NCBI GenBank assembly: GCA_963662155.1
Contig: OY759261.1
Location: 70,903,669-70,967,668 of the forward strand
Direction of reading: 5' to 3'
From: Lamellibrachia columna
Lineage: Eukaryota > Annelida > Polychaeta > Sabellida > Siboglinidae
DNA: 64,000 nt
The notes under the pieces are model-generated. The model searched no databases, had not been told where the DNA came from, and was given only the letters and a program-made list of their open reading frames with translations. Position numbers and translations under genes: made by a program. This document shows positions 11,688 through 22,905 of this stretch, piece after piece (the stretch's first letter is position 1; each line of letters opens with the position of its first letter).

Positions 11688-13443
11688 CTATGTGTAGCCC
11701 ACCCTTATCAAATACCTGTCAATTCTATTTTTAAACATATTCACACTACTAGCATTAACACAATCATTTGGCAGTTTGTTCCATTCATTTATCACCCTCT
11801 GTGAGAAAGAGTACTTTCTCATGTCCAACCTACACTGCTCCTTAACTAATGCTGCTTTGTGTCCTCTGGTTCTACTGCCTTCTTTAAGTTTGAAGAACAT
11901 ATTCCTATCAACATCCTCATAACCGTTCACTATTTTAAATACTTCTATTTGGTCTCCTCTTAGTCTCCTGGTCTCTAGTGTTGTCAAACCACATTGTAAT
12001 AAGCGACTTTCATAACTAAGGTCTCTCAATTCTGGAATCATTTTGGTTGCTCTTTGTTGTATTCTTTCTAGCTTGTCTATGTCCTTTTTACGATACGGCC
12101 TCCATGCTTGAATACAATATTCCAAATGTGGTCTAACTATTGCTTTGTACAGGGGTACAATTAGCTGTTTCTCCTTATACATGATAGTTCTCCTAATTAG
12201 CCCTAGAATTTGATTTCCTTTTGAAGCAGCAATCCCACATTGCTCTGAAACTTTCATGTCAGCACTAAATGTTACTCCTAAGTTCTTTTCTTGTGTGGTT
12301 CTACCTAGTACAGCATCCCCCATTTTATATTCTTCGTCCATGTTTCCATGCCCTATGTGTATACATTTGCACTTCCCAAAATTGAATAACATTTGCCATT
12401 TTTCTGACCATTTAACTAATTTATCTAGATCATCCTGTAAACTTTGTTTATCTGTATCATTTGTAACCTTTCTGAATACTTTTGTGTCATCTGCAAATGT
12501 GAGTACTTTGCTAGATATGTCATCTTCCAAATCATTTATATATATTAAAAACAGTATAGGGCCTAATACTGATCCCTGTGGTACCCCACTCAAAACCGAT
12601 TTCCAGTTTGAAATCTCACCGTCTACTATTACTCTCTGTCTTCTGTGTGTAAGCCACTTTTCTATCCAGTTGATTACATCATTACCTATGCCATGGGCTT
12701 TTAGTTTAAGTATCAATCTTTGGTGTGACACTTTATCGAAAGCTTTCTGAAAATCTAAGTAGACAACATCCACTGGTACCCGTCATCTACCCACTTTGTA
12801 ATTTCTTCAAAAAAACACAAGAGATTGGTTAGACATGACCTTGCTTTTAGGAACCCATGTTGAGATGTATTTATTAAATTATGTTTTACAAGGAATTCCA
12901 CCATGTGGTCTCTAATTAATCTTTCGAGTAATTTACATACAACTGATGTTAAATTCACTGGTCTGTAATTCTCTGGCTTGTTCCTCGATCCCTTCTTAAA
13001 TAGTGGCGTAATGTTTGCTTCTTTCCATTCTGATGGAACTATTCCTTCTTCTAGTGACAAGTTAAACAATTTTGCAAGTGGTGTACTAATTTGCTCAACA
13101 ATTTCCTTAAGCAGTTTTGGTGGTATCCCATCAACTCCAGGTGATTTATTATCTTTCATCTTCTTAATTTTGTTTGCTATCATTACAGAAGTTACAAATA
13201 ACTGCCCTAAATGTTCTGATTTATTTTCCTCAAATTTAGTAAATGGAACTGGAAGTGAGCTGATATCTTCTGTGATAAATACTGAGCTGAAATACTCATT
13301 CAGGACCTCTGCCATTTGAAACCCCTCTGAAATTATGTTTCCCCTGTTGTTTTCCAGTGGTCCGACCTTATCTCGAACGTTCTGTTTACTCCTTACATAA
13401 GCATAGAAACTCTTGCTGTCATTTTTTATATTACCTGCCAATT
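11688..13443 (-). pseudogene. CR1 ORF2, reverse transcriptase domain (frameshifted)
   Basis: Two overlapping frames carry a standard non-LTR reverse transcriptase. The upstream frame (13441-12755) has KSPGVDGIPPKLLKE, PSEWKEANITPLFKKG, ENYRPVNLTSVVCKLLERLI and TSQHGFLKARSCL. The downstream frame (12773-11688) has YLDFQKAFDKVSHQRL (motif A), GVPQGSVLGPILFLIYINDL (motif B), LTFADDTKVF with the catalytic FADD (motif C), LGVTFSADMK, and the CR1-type C-terminus ending IDRYLIRVGYT. A single-base deletion near 12772 splits the two, and another near 13443 separates the RT from the endonuclease. Catalytic residues survive but the reading frame does not. Confidence 0.95.
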
Positions 13444-13590
13444 TTGTTCAAGGGTTCTTTTAGATTGTCTAATTTCAGTTGTAGTTAGGTTAAGTGCCTC
13501 TTTGTAATTTGCATAGTCTTCATCCTTTCTGGTACGCCTATAAACCCTCCACATAGTTTGCTTAAACACTATTTTTCTAATAGCTTCTTT

Positions 13591-14538
13591 TTACAAGTGT
13601 TTCTTTCTAGACCGTTTCCCTTGTTTTTTCAAGGGAACAAATTTATCGATGATACTCTCAATTTCATATTTTAGAATATTCCAACATTCAATTGCGGTCT
13701 TATTCATCAGCATGTTATTCCAATCTAGCTTTGCTAAGTATTTTCTCATATCTTTATAGTTACCTTTGTGGAAGTTTCTCCTATACGTTTCTTTATTTTT
13801 ACTTTCTGATTTTACGTTGATGTCAAAATGTATTTGATTGTGGTCACTGTTACCCAATGGTTCATGTATTTTTACATTGTCGACTAATTCTTTTTGTGAT
13901 GATAAAACTATATCTAATACATTTTCTCCCCTGGTTGGTTCTAGCACGTGCTGAGTAAGGAAGCTCTCCTGAATTAAAAATAAAAATTGTTGGTCATCAC
14001 CCCCTGTACTCTCTAGAGATTTCCATTGTATGTGTCCATGGTTAAAATCTCCCATTATGATACATTCCCCTTTACTAACTTCCTTTATAGCATTTTGTAT
14101 TTTTGTGTTATCCGCTTCGTTTATGTTTGGACTTCGGTAAACTAATCCAATAGTTAATTTTGAATTTCTTGAAACTATTTTGCACCAAACAGCTTCATCG
14201 TAATCTGCTTCGCTTTCTAATTTTATTTCATAAGCCTGAATAGATTCTTTAACATATAAAATAACTCCCCCTCCCCTTCTTCCTATTCTATCTCTCCTAA
14301 ACATTATGTATCCTGTCAATCCTAATTCAGCATCTGTTATGTCTGTGTTGGCCCATGATTCGGTTATACCAATTATGTGAGGGTCAATATCTTCTACCAT
14401 AATGTTTAATTCGTTTTTCTTATTTATTATACTCCTAGCATTTAAACATACGCATCTATAACTTGTTTCAGACATGTTTTTCGGACATTTTGTTATTGGC
14501 TTATCTGTACTAGCGGCCTCTTGTCCTGCTTGAGGCAT
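13591..14538 (-). pseudogene. CR1 ORF2, apurinic-like endonuclease domain
   Basis: A 315-codon frame from an ATG at 14538. It has the APE-type endonuclease blocks in order: CLNARSI near residue 31, ITESWAN near 58, RRGGGVILYV near 88, GLVYRSPN near 129, MGDFNHGHIQW near 160, VLDIVLSS near 205 and GNSDHNQI near 228. These endonucleases nick the target DNA to prime reverse transcription. The frame ends at a TAA after KRSRKKHL. In-frame translation continues sensibly beyond (KEAIRKIVFKQTMWRVYRRT), so the stop looks like an inactivating nonsense mutation and the protein originally ran on into the RT domain. Confidence 0.93.
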
Positions 14539-14617
14539 CTCTAAATAACCCCCCTGCGCTTCTAGTTTAAATAGTGTTGACTACCAAAAATATTCGTTAT
14601 GCTACCCATACCACTGC

Positions 14618-14938
14618 CTACTGCTGCTGTGAGTCCATCGCAAATACTGCTGCCCCCTTTCCACTTAGATGCAGCCCGTCCTTCATGTACATATCAGCCC
14701 TTCCAACAAAACTTCCCCACAAATCCACAAAACCCACTTCCTCTTCTTTACATAGCTTCTCGACTAGCATGTTAATTGCCATCCCCCGGCAATTTCGATA
14801 TATATGACTCCTCCTTCCTATTACTGGTAGAATCCCTGACAGTATTACCTGCTCAACCCGCGTCTGCTTTAGTGTTCTGACCAAATTCCTGTATTTCCTA
14901 ACTATGGCAGTTGTACCCTCCCTCTCTACGTTATTACA
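14618..14938 (-). pseudogene. CR1 ORF1 fragment: C-terminal SGNH/GDSL-type esterase domain
   Basis: Only the last ~105 codons remain. An in-frame upstream segment reads EREGTTAIVRKYRNLVR, where GTT may correspond to the family GTN block. Then come VILSGILPVIGRR, VGFVDLWGSF and the diagnostic late block DGLHLSGKGAAVFA, which contains the Asp-x-x-His pair of SGNH hydrolases. In CR1-clade elements an esterase is found in ORF1p and is thought to act on lipids or membranes. The N-terminus is gone because the element is 5'-truncated near 14938. A TAG stop follows DSQQQ about 80 bp before the ORF2 start. Assignment rests on motif reading only. Confidence 0.75.
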
Positions 14939-15363
<425 letters not shown>

Positions 15364-16080
15364 TATTATCTATCGAGTTTTGCATCATGAGAAAAGTATC
15401 ACCATTCATCGGTGAATCGTTACAGCCCTTTCACACACAATAACAAATGATGGCAAACACCGCCGTTAGTGCAAGTTCTTCTTTTCAGCCATCAACGGTC
15501 TAACGACGGCTGTGCCCCGCTCACTCGCCTACCGACCACGGCCGTAACAGGAGCCGTCTTCGGCGAAGTGGAGTCGACAGAGAAGCCGCCGGCTAGCGCT
15601 AAGTCGACAGCTATTATCTCGCCTCCGCAAGACGAAACGACAGATATTATCTCGCCTCCGCAAGACGAAACGACAGATATCATCTCGCCTCCGCAAGACG
15701 AAACGACATATATTTATATGGCCTCCGCAAAATGAAACGAGAGTCGATCAACAGCCTATGCAGGCAGATGCACGTGCTGTGCATGTGCGAATTCTTCGTC
15801 TCCAATTGGCATATTCTGTTCAGGGCAGGATGTCGCTGCCCAATTTTGTTGTTGCTATATTGGCGTTCTCCAGCTGTTCTGCCCTTTATCTCGTCTTTGT
15901 CTTTGCTTCTTGTCCCTGCAACTATTCCATCCAGTGTCAACTTCTCCAATCCATCGTGCCTCTTACGTATAACTGGCCAACATAGTTCAGGTTTGGACGC
16001 CCGACAGAACTGCATAACCAGTCTGGGAATACTGATTTGTTAACGGTCAAGTGTCGTCCAGATCCACAGATACACATCGT
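15364..16080. other. Intergenic stretch with 33-bp tandem repeat
   Basis: Three to four copies of a 33-bp unit (CTCGCCTCCGCAAGACGAAA) occupy about 15609-15736; the last is degenerate. The unit is a multiple of 3, so it opens short frames on both strands. The rest, to 16080, has no recognised gene. Confidence 0.75.
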
Positions 16081-16084
16081 ATGT

Positions 16085-16350
16085 ACGACTGGCGCGGTGG
16101 CTTAATTGGCCTGGTCGAATTTTTTTACAACTGGCCGACTCGCCTAGAGGCATTTGGAAGTTCGTCTTTCTTATGATAATTATAAAAAGCCGTATGGTCC
16201 GTTCTACTGTATGTCTGTCTATTCCAGGGGAAGTAAAATATCCCACACAGGGTAATGTGTATCCTGTTGTGGACTCAAAGAGCCGCTGGTCTCTATATGT
16301 AATCCACCAATAGTGCGAATGCACCAAGCTCGACAGTATAAGCTGCGCAT
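16085..16350 (+). mobile_element. SINE relic, type S2
   Basis: Begins with a tRNA-like GGCGCGGTGGCTTAATTGGC (box A-like), with a decayed box B region. The body and tail match the SINE at 28741-29010: GGTAATGTGTATCCTGTTGT and GGACTCAAAGAGCCGCTGGT here versus GGTCAATGTGTAACCTGTCC and GGACTCACGGAGTAGTGGTT there. More diverged than the 28.7-kb copy. Confidence 0.6.
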
Positions 16351-17351
16351 ACACTTTTATATAACCAAATCATTAGTCCCAGTGGAAATGCGTTAGAGAT
16401 ATATGCCCAATAAAAAATCAAAATGGATATTCAACTACTATTTTTAGAACAACATTCCTAAAATGCATGCCTAGAGAGGAGATTATAAGGTTACCTGAAA
16501 AGTCGACCTATACTGATGGCAAAATATCTCAGTGGGTTAAGAAGCCTGTGCGGCAAAGATGCTGCGTTAAATCGACAACATTTCCACGGGTGTACTTCGC
16601 AAACGACGCCGGAAGGGATGTCTGCGCCAGTGCGACAGAAATAGCTAATATCCGTCTCTATTACTCTCTATCGACGGCGGAGCGCATGGTAAGCGATGCG
16701 TAAGAAATTGTTATTATGTGCCAGGAAAGTAAATCGCTTTCTCTTTAGACGACCCAACGCGCCAATGCACAGCTCGTTAATTCCGCCGGGGATAACGAAA
16801 TCAAATTGTATAGCACCACTACATCTATTCGATTCGATATTATTACTATATGCGATGAAAGTAAAAGGGTTATAGGGAACGTTCAGACGTCAATCGATAG
16901 CTAAATTAAGCGGAACATTTATGTATATTCTTATTATCATTGCTATAATCATTATGCCTTAATTTTATAAGTTATATAATGGAAGAAAATAAATACAGTA
17001 AGACCCCCCCATAAGACCTAGGAATGAAACACTTATTTACAACTTTGCTCAGGTATATCATTGACCGGATTACGTCCTTCTTACTTATATTTTCCAAAGC
17101 CAGTGCGGTGCTCTAAAAATAAAGAACATGAACAAATATTTATTATAAATGTTATTTATTTATTTACTTACATACGTTATTTATTTACTTACTTATATAC
17201 GTTATTTATTTACTTACTTATATACATTATTTATTTACTTATCCTCCTCGCACCTCGGTACATCAAGCCTTGTGACAGTTAAAGCTCCTCAATTCATTTG
17301 GGCCATCACGATTCAGATTCGTTGATGTTTGAATCCGCAGCGCGTGGTCGA
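16351..17351. other. Intergenic stretch
   Basis: No gene recognised. At 17146-17241 there are three units of about 25 bp containing GTTATTTATTTACTTACTTA. A short frame at 16467-16703 resembles nothing I know. Confidence 0.6.
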
Positions 17352-18583
17352 TTTAAAGGTGCTTAATCAATTCGATTTTTTGCTAGTCTCATTTCCAATA
17401 AATTTTGCGAAAAACCAAACCTACCTAGTATCCACTGCAACATGCTAGCTCGTTTGTGCAACTTTTGTATGTCGTTTTTGTGAAATCATCAGACAAAATA
17501 TTAAATTAGTTAATGCTTGTTCAAGCATTAACTGAAGTGAAAATTTAAATGCTGAAAAATCACGATTTTTTTCCTTGGTGAATTTTTTTTACTTTGTCAT
17601 GTGATCGGCGAGAGTATGGTAGTCACACCCATGATCGGCATTGACCCGCGCAGTGCATGTTTACCGTTCTGGATATCCAGTATTTTGATCCTTACCAGAT
17701 CTAACGACTAAAGTCAATTCTTTCGATGATTTGAGCAAAAATATGCATTTTTTTTAATTAAACAGACTGCGCACATTACTTAAACTAGTCATACCCTACA
17801 CGTCTGGACATTTGTTATTAAACAGACTGCGCACATTACTTAAACTAGTCATACCCTACACGTCTGGACATTTGTTATTAAACAGACTGCGCACATTACT
17901 TAAACTAGTCATACCCTACACGTCTGGACATTTGTTATTAAACAGACTGCGCACATTACTTAAACCAGTCATACCCTACACGTCTGGACATTTGTTATTA
18001 AACAGACTGCGCACATTACTTAAACCAGTCATACCCTACACGTCTGGACATTTGTTATTAAACAGACTGCGCACATTACTTAAACCAGTCATACCCTACA
18101 CGTCTGGACATTTGTTATTAAACAGACTGCGCACATTACTTAAACCAGTCATACCCTACACGTCTGGACATTTGTTATTAAACAGACTGCGCACATTACT
18201 TAAACCAGTCATACCCTACACGTCTGGACATTTGTTATTAAACAGACTGCGCACATTACTTAAACCAGTCATACCCTACACGTCTGGACATTTGTTATTA
18301 AACAGACTGCGCACATTACTTAAACCAGTCATACCCTACACGTCTGGACATTTGTTATTAAACAGACTGCGCACATTACTTAAACCAGTCATACCCTACA
18401 CGTCTGGACATTTGTTTTTAAACAGACTGCGCACATTACTTAAACCAGTCATACCCTACACGTCTGGACATTGGTTATTAAACAGACTGCGCACATTACT
18501 TAAACTAGTCATACCCTACACATCTGGACATAAGTGAACCGGATTATCGATGGGCTGAACCATTTGAGGAAGCAGCTTTAAAT
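17352..18583 (+). mobile_element. Dispersed element F1, copy B (expanded by 60-bp array)
   Basis: Starts TTTAAAGGTGCTTAATCAAT and ends GAGGAAGCAGCTTTAAAT, imperfect terminal inverted repeats (TTTAAAG.TGCTT). It shares with copy A TGCTAGTCTC, CAAACCTACCTAGTATCCAC and CATGCTAGCTC. It shares with copy C CTTTGTCATGTGATCGGCGA, CCAGATCTAACGACTAAAGT and the end GAACCGGATT. A segment near the right end is amplified 13-fold. Without the amplification it is about 510 bp, the most complete version of the family here. No protein is encoded. Confidence 0.8.
17757..18535. repeat. 60-bp minisatellite, 13 copies, inside F1 copy B
   Basis: Thirteen almost identical 60-bp units (AAACAGACTGCGCACATTAC...). Copies 1-3 and 13 read AAACTAG where copies 4-12 read AAACCAG, so one variant spread through the middle. 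Three other single differences lie near the right end. The unit is a multiple of 3 with no stop in one frame, giving a 241-codon pseudo-frame. The matching segment in F1 copies A and C is single. Confidence 0.97.
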
Positions 18584-18749
18584 AATAGGTGAACCAAATA
18601 AAATACGCAGTCGGTTTAACAATAGTGCGAACTGTTGTTGAAATCGCCGAACAAATTGATGTTGGTCATTTACATCGGGCAATTAGCAAAGGTGTGAATT
18701 AATAGCGGTACGTAGCAGTAGAGTTTCAGGCTGAATCAGTTAACTTGCA

Positions 18750-18850
18750 ACGCACGTAAACATTCATCGACGCGCGTAAACATTCATCGACGCGCGTAAA
18801 CATTCATCGACGCACTTACGTAAACATTCATCGACGCTCTAAACATTTAA
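18750..18850. repeat. 20-bp tandem repeat, 4-5 copies
   Basis: Units of CGACGCGCGTAAACATTCAT, with the outer copies degenerate (CGCACTTACG, CGCTCTAAAC). Confidence 0.85.
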
Positions 18851-19245
18851 CAGGAGATTTGAATAAACACCGTATTAGGACCGGAAATCATCGCACATCC
18901 GATTATCATATTGTTCGTTTGACTCGCCGATACATTTCTCGTAGCAATCAATGCCAATAGGTTTGGAACAACAAAACATATTGTGAGAACGTTTAACGAA
19001 TAGAAGCCGCAAAAACCATGGCGCATTGATGTGGGCAGCCAACCTAAATAAGAACTACGCGTGACTAGCCTACGTTGTTGATTTAAACGTGTTGTTTAAC
19101 CAGCGACGTTGTCTGTATTATAAACACGAATTTATTTTCACAATACAAAAATGCATTAAACTGGTCCGCACCGACACAGTTGTAGATAAGCTGTACTCGC
19201 ACTTGGCGCTAGTTAAACACATTTGTTTATTTCTTTTTGGTGGGA
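18851..19245. other. Unique intergenic stretch
   Basis: No gene or repeat family recognised. Confidence 0.45.
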
Positions 19246-19249
19246 TATG

Positions 19250-19330
19250 CGGGATGGATGGATGGAGGGATGGACGGACAGAGAGAGAGAGAGAGAGAGA
19301 GAGGGGTTGGGGGAGGGAGGGAAGGATGGA
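19250..19330. repeat. GGAT / (GA)n purine tract
   Basis: GATGGATGGAGGGATGGACGG followed by about 11 GA dinucleotides and a G-rich run. Purine-only over most of its length. Confidence 0.9.
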
Positions 19331-19378
19331 GTGGTTGTTGGTTGCGATTATAATACACGCTTCTATTACGAACACGCG

Positions 19379-19379
<1 letters not shown>

Positions 19380-19443
<64 letters not shown>
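19380..19443. repeat. (CA)n microsatellite
   Basis: About 31 CA dinucleotides. Confidence 0.97.
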
Positions 19444-19444
<1 letters not shown>

Positions 19445-19484
19445 ACGCGATCCACCCAGCATTAAGGTATATACTTTCTGACAC

Positions 19485-19945
19485 AGTATTTACCCCCTGG
19501 ATACCTTCCTACACGGGGGGGGGACATCTTAGGATATCTTTTCCACCCCTGGATATCTTCCTACACAGGGAAAGACATTATTAGGTTATCTTTCCCCACC
19601 CTGGATATCTTCCAACACTGGGGGGGGAGGGAAGACATCTTAGGGTATCTTTCCCCACCCTGGATATCTTCCAGCACTGGGGGGGAGGGAAGACATCTTA
19701 GGATATCTTTCCCCACCCTGGATACCTTCTTACACAGGGGAAGACATCTTAGGGTATCTTTCCCCACCCTGGATATCTTCGTACACGGGGGAAGACACCT
19801 TAGGGTATCTTTCACCACCCTGCATGGATACCTCCCTACACAGGGGGAAGACATCTTAGGGTATATTTCCCCACCCTGCATGGATACCTTCCTACACATG
19901 GGGAAGACATCTTAGGGTATCTTTCCTCACCCGGTATGGATATCT
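19485..19945. repeat. Degenerate ~55-60 bp minisatellite, about 8 copies
   Basis: Units contain CCCTGGATATCTTCC, a G-rich run and GAAGACATCTTAGGGTATCT. Lengths vary through G-run and small indel differences. A related ATATCTTACCCTATGGGGG fragment lies near 20137. Confidence 0.9.
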
Positions 19946-20029
19946 TCCCAATGAATCTACGATTTTTCAAAGTCAAACTCAAAGTTATGACAAGAATACA
20001 TTAGACATAACAATGCTTGCATATGTTTT

Positions 20030-20092
20030 CTCAAGCCCGCTGGGAAGAAGTGAGCCCGCTGGGAAGAAGTGAGCCCGCTGGGAAGAAGTGAG
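20030..20092. repeat. 19-bp tandem repeat, 3 copies
   Basis: Three copies of GAGCCCGCTGGGAAGAAGT. Confidence 0.9.
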
Positions 20093-20309
20093 GTGTACCA
20101 ACACAACTTCCCTTTGGGAGAGGTTCCCCTAGAAGATATCTTACCCTATGGGGGATACCCAGGAGGAATATAATATAATCCGATATATACTGCCACACCG
20201 ATATAAACCATTTGTACTACTAAAACATTTCTATCATCACCAAGGATCAAATGTCGCATAAACGACCCATTCAATGATCAATTAGCAGAGAAAGCAGTCC
20301 AATCGGGAC

Positions 20310-20600
20310 CGTCTCAGATTTAACGCGTACAACCCCCGTGTCACGTCGCGGACCCGAGTGCCCCGCACGAACGCCAACGCTAAATTAGCGCTCGAAATGT
20401 GCCAAGCGAGTCGCATATTTGCCGATAAAGTAAATCTCGCCTGGCCGCGGGTTTACGAGGCGGTCATTAATTCCGGGAAATTCTCGGAATGAGTCGCCGT
20501 GGCAGCTGCGGAGATCAATACCGCGTTTTATATGCATAGCCTTTTGCGAAAATCTTGTTCTCCCGGGACGATACTCGGTGTCGAATATTCGGTTTAAGAA
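20310..20600. other. CpG-retaining, low-repeat island (candidate conserved element)
   Basis: Unlike its surroundings this stretch is non-repetitive, rich in CpG and mixed in composition (CGCGGACCCGAGTGCCCCGC, GCTAAATTAGCGCTCG, GGTCATTAATTCCGGG). An 89-codon minus-strand frame (20385-20654) is open but unrecognised. Either a regulatory element or a decayed exon is possible. Confidence 0.3.
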
Positions 20601-20667
20601 GTAAACTATATACGCGACAGACGTTGCCGATAAACAGTTTTGCTGCGTAAACACGTGTATATTTGGT

Positions 20668-20970
20668 CGTGTAAAATAAATGTGTTATTTAGGACGCATA
20701 ATAAATAATACATTTGGTCGTGTAAGATAAATGTGTTATTTAGGACGCATAATAAATAATAATACATTTAGTCGTGTAAGATAAATGTGTCATTTAGGAC
20801 GCATAATAAATAATACATTTAGTCGTGTAAGATAAATGTGTTATTTAGGACGCATAATAAATAATACATTTAGTCGTGTAAGATAAATGTGTTATTTAGG
20901 ACGCATAATAAATAATACATTTAGTCGTGTAAGATAAATATGTTATTTAGGACGCATAATAAATAATTTC
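20668..20970. repeat. 51-bp minisatellite, 6 copies
   Basis: Six copies of a 51-bp unit (GTCGTGTAAGATAAATGTGT, TATTTAGGACGCATAATAAA). One copy has three extra bases (AAT). Confidence 0.95.
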
Positions 20971-21985
20971 CTATATAAATTTACAACATAGGTGTTCTAG
21001 TTTGTCTCTGTGAAAACAGGTCGTTATTTTGCGATTTTTTGAAAGGATACGACCTTTTCATAAACAACACATATAAATAACATTTCCCTTGCATTTTTTT
21101 AAAGTTTATGCAATGCTTAATAGACATGATATAAGCAAGTTCGTGAAAGAAATTTAATGCAATGGAAAAACAGCTTCTCTTGGCGTCATATCGCTATTAT
21201 TCCAAGCATGAATCATTTCAATATAATAAATGACGTAAGCATAAATACGTGGTACTGGGGTCAATAAATACGTGGTACTGGGGTCAATAAATACATGGTA
21301 CTGGGGTCAGTCTATTGCGACAAGAAACGCTTTCATAAAATGCCAGCCCCGCAAATGATTGCAGGGAAACTTTTCTATTGTCTGTTTTGTTTCGGAGAAG
21401 AAATAAGCTGCCGACATTATCGCGCATTTTCTGCAAATAAACATTCTAATCAGAATTAACAATCACTCAACAGAGCTACACAGTAATATGTTTTTTAACA
21501 GCACGGTTAAAAGATAATGAACATTCTAACCAGATACGGACAGCCGCCATACTTTTTAAAACTGAGAGGCACATTAACAAAACAGGCGCGACAGAGCACG
21601 CGCTCAACACGCTCCAGGCACGTGATAGACGCCGTCAAATATCAACAATGGCCGACAGAGGGAACCACCGGACGGTGGCCGATGAACGAAACCCTTCTCA
21701 CTACGCTTGTCTCGACATCGCGTCTTCGTGCCTACTTCATCAGTTATATTTGCCAACACGGTCTCTTTTCACACGACCAAATGACGGATTTAGCGCTAAC
21801 CTAGGCGGAAAATGACGCTATATGCGATTTCATAATTATTATCTCATTATGATTCTATTTCCGGTGTTTTCCATGTATTCTATTCGTGCACTGTCTCATC
21901 ACAGCTATTTATAGCCCCGCCGACGCGGCACCGCGTTAAGACAGACGGCTACATAATCAACTTACTTCCGTCATACACGTCTTCT
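20971..21985. other. Intergenic stretch
   Basis: Three copies of a 23-bp unit (AATACGTGGTACTGGGGTCA) at about 21243-21310. The rest has no recognised gene; the 95-codon frame at 21517-21804 matches nothing I know. Confidence 0.55.
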
Positions 21986-21989
21986 TATA

Positions 21990-22455
21990 TTGGTTGAAAA
22001 CTGTAACGCATACGTGACGGCAACTGCGTCACCGTGACAAGTAATGCATACGTCATGATACGTGACGGCAACCGCAGCCGTCATAAATAACGCATACGTC
22101 ACGGCAACCGTAACCCTTCTAAGTGACGCATACGTCTCGGCAATTGTAACCGTTTCAAGTAATGCATACATGACGCCAACTGTAACCGTCCTTTGTAACG
22201 CATACCCGAGGACAACTGTAACCGTCCTTTGTAACGCATACCCGAGGACAACTGTTACAGTTACAAGTAACGCATACGTAACGGCAACTCCAACCGTTCT
22301 ATTAGTTACCCATATGTGACTGCAACCCCCTCTCTTAACCGTAATCGTTCTAAGTAACGCGTACGTGCAACCCCCTCTCTTAACCGTAATCGTTCTAAGT
22401 AACGCGTACGTGACATCAGCCATAACAGTTCTAAATAATAACTGTTCTAAGTAAA
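21990..22455. repeat. Degenerate ~36-bp minisatellite, about 12 copies
   Basis: Diverged units on the theme GTAACGCATACGTGACGGCAAC followed by TGTAACCGTTCTAA. Two neighbouring pairs are nearly identical (22190-22255; 22325-22410), indicating recent local duplication in an old array. Confidence 0.88.
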
Positions 22456-22905
22456 CCAAGCCACGAAGCCGGCGGCTTTGGTTAAATGTACTTATATAAA
22501 TAAACGTGTCTGAATTGCATTGTGACCTTTCCTTTAATTGCTGGAAGACTGAATGCTTCACACGATACCCGCCAGAGGGCGAAGTGAATATAAAATGCCG
22601 GATATCTAAATGAAAGAACCGTACCTTCACCTTTAGGCAACTTTAAGCAAAGTTCTACGTATAAAGGAGGTAAGTGCGCCCGCGGACATGCATGCATGCA
22701 TGCTTGCATTTAGGGCAGTAAACATTCGCACAGCTTATATTCTATGATTACACTAACATAAAGCGAGGTGATATATTAACGAAAATGACAGGCATCAAGT
22801 ATTAAATGTGACCATATTATATCCAATGGTGTCGTCTTACTAACAAAAACTAACAAAAACGGATTATTGTCCTCGTGTTGACGTTTTTCATTGCTGCTCA
22901 CAAAC
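22456..22905. other. Unique intergenic stretch
   Basis: No gene recognised. Contains a short GCATGCATGCATGC run near 22690. Confidence 0.45.

Larger units (their letters stand above)
11572..14938 (-). mobile_element. CR1-clade non-LTR retrotransposon, 5'-truncated and inactivated
   Basis: Read on the minus strand the order is the end of ORF1 with an esterase-like domain (about 14938-14618), ORF2 endonuclease (14538-13591), ORF2 reverse transcriptase (13443-11688), a short 3' UTR, and three copies of a 10-nt repeat (TTAAATCTTG) at 11575-11605. Terminal short repeats in place of poly(A), and an ORF1 esterase, are family traits of CR1. The element lacks most of ORF1 and the 5' UTR and has a stop plus two frameshifts in ORF2, so it is dead. 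It is the longest recognisable element here and the reference for the four CR1 fragments elsewhere in the window. Confidence 0.95.

Noticed and set aside
12256..12750. 164-codon plus-strand frame (and 12978-13319)
   Set aside because: Antisense shadows of the CR1 reverse transcriptase; composition mirrors the minus frame and no domain is present.
11688..14538. A functional reverse transcriptase gene
   Set aside because: A stop after the endonuclease and two single-base frameshifts interrupt ORF2; ORF1 is mostly missing.
17812..18537. 241-codon repeat protein frame with a 20-residue period
   Set aside because: It is the 60-bp minisatellite inside element F1; the single-copy segment in other F1 copies shows no coding constraint.
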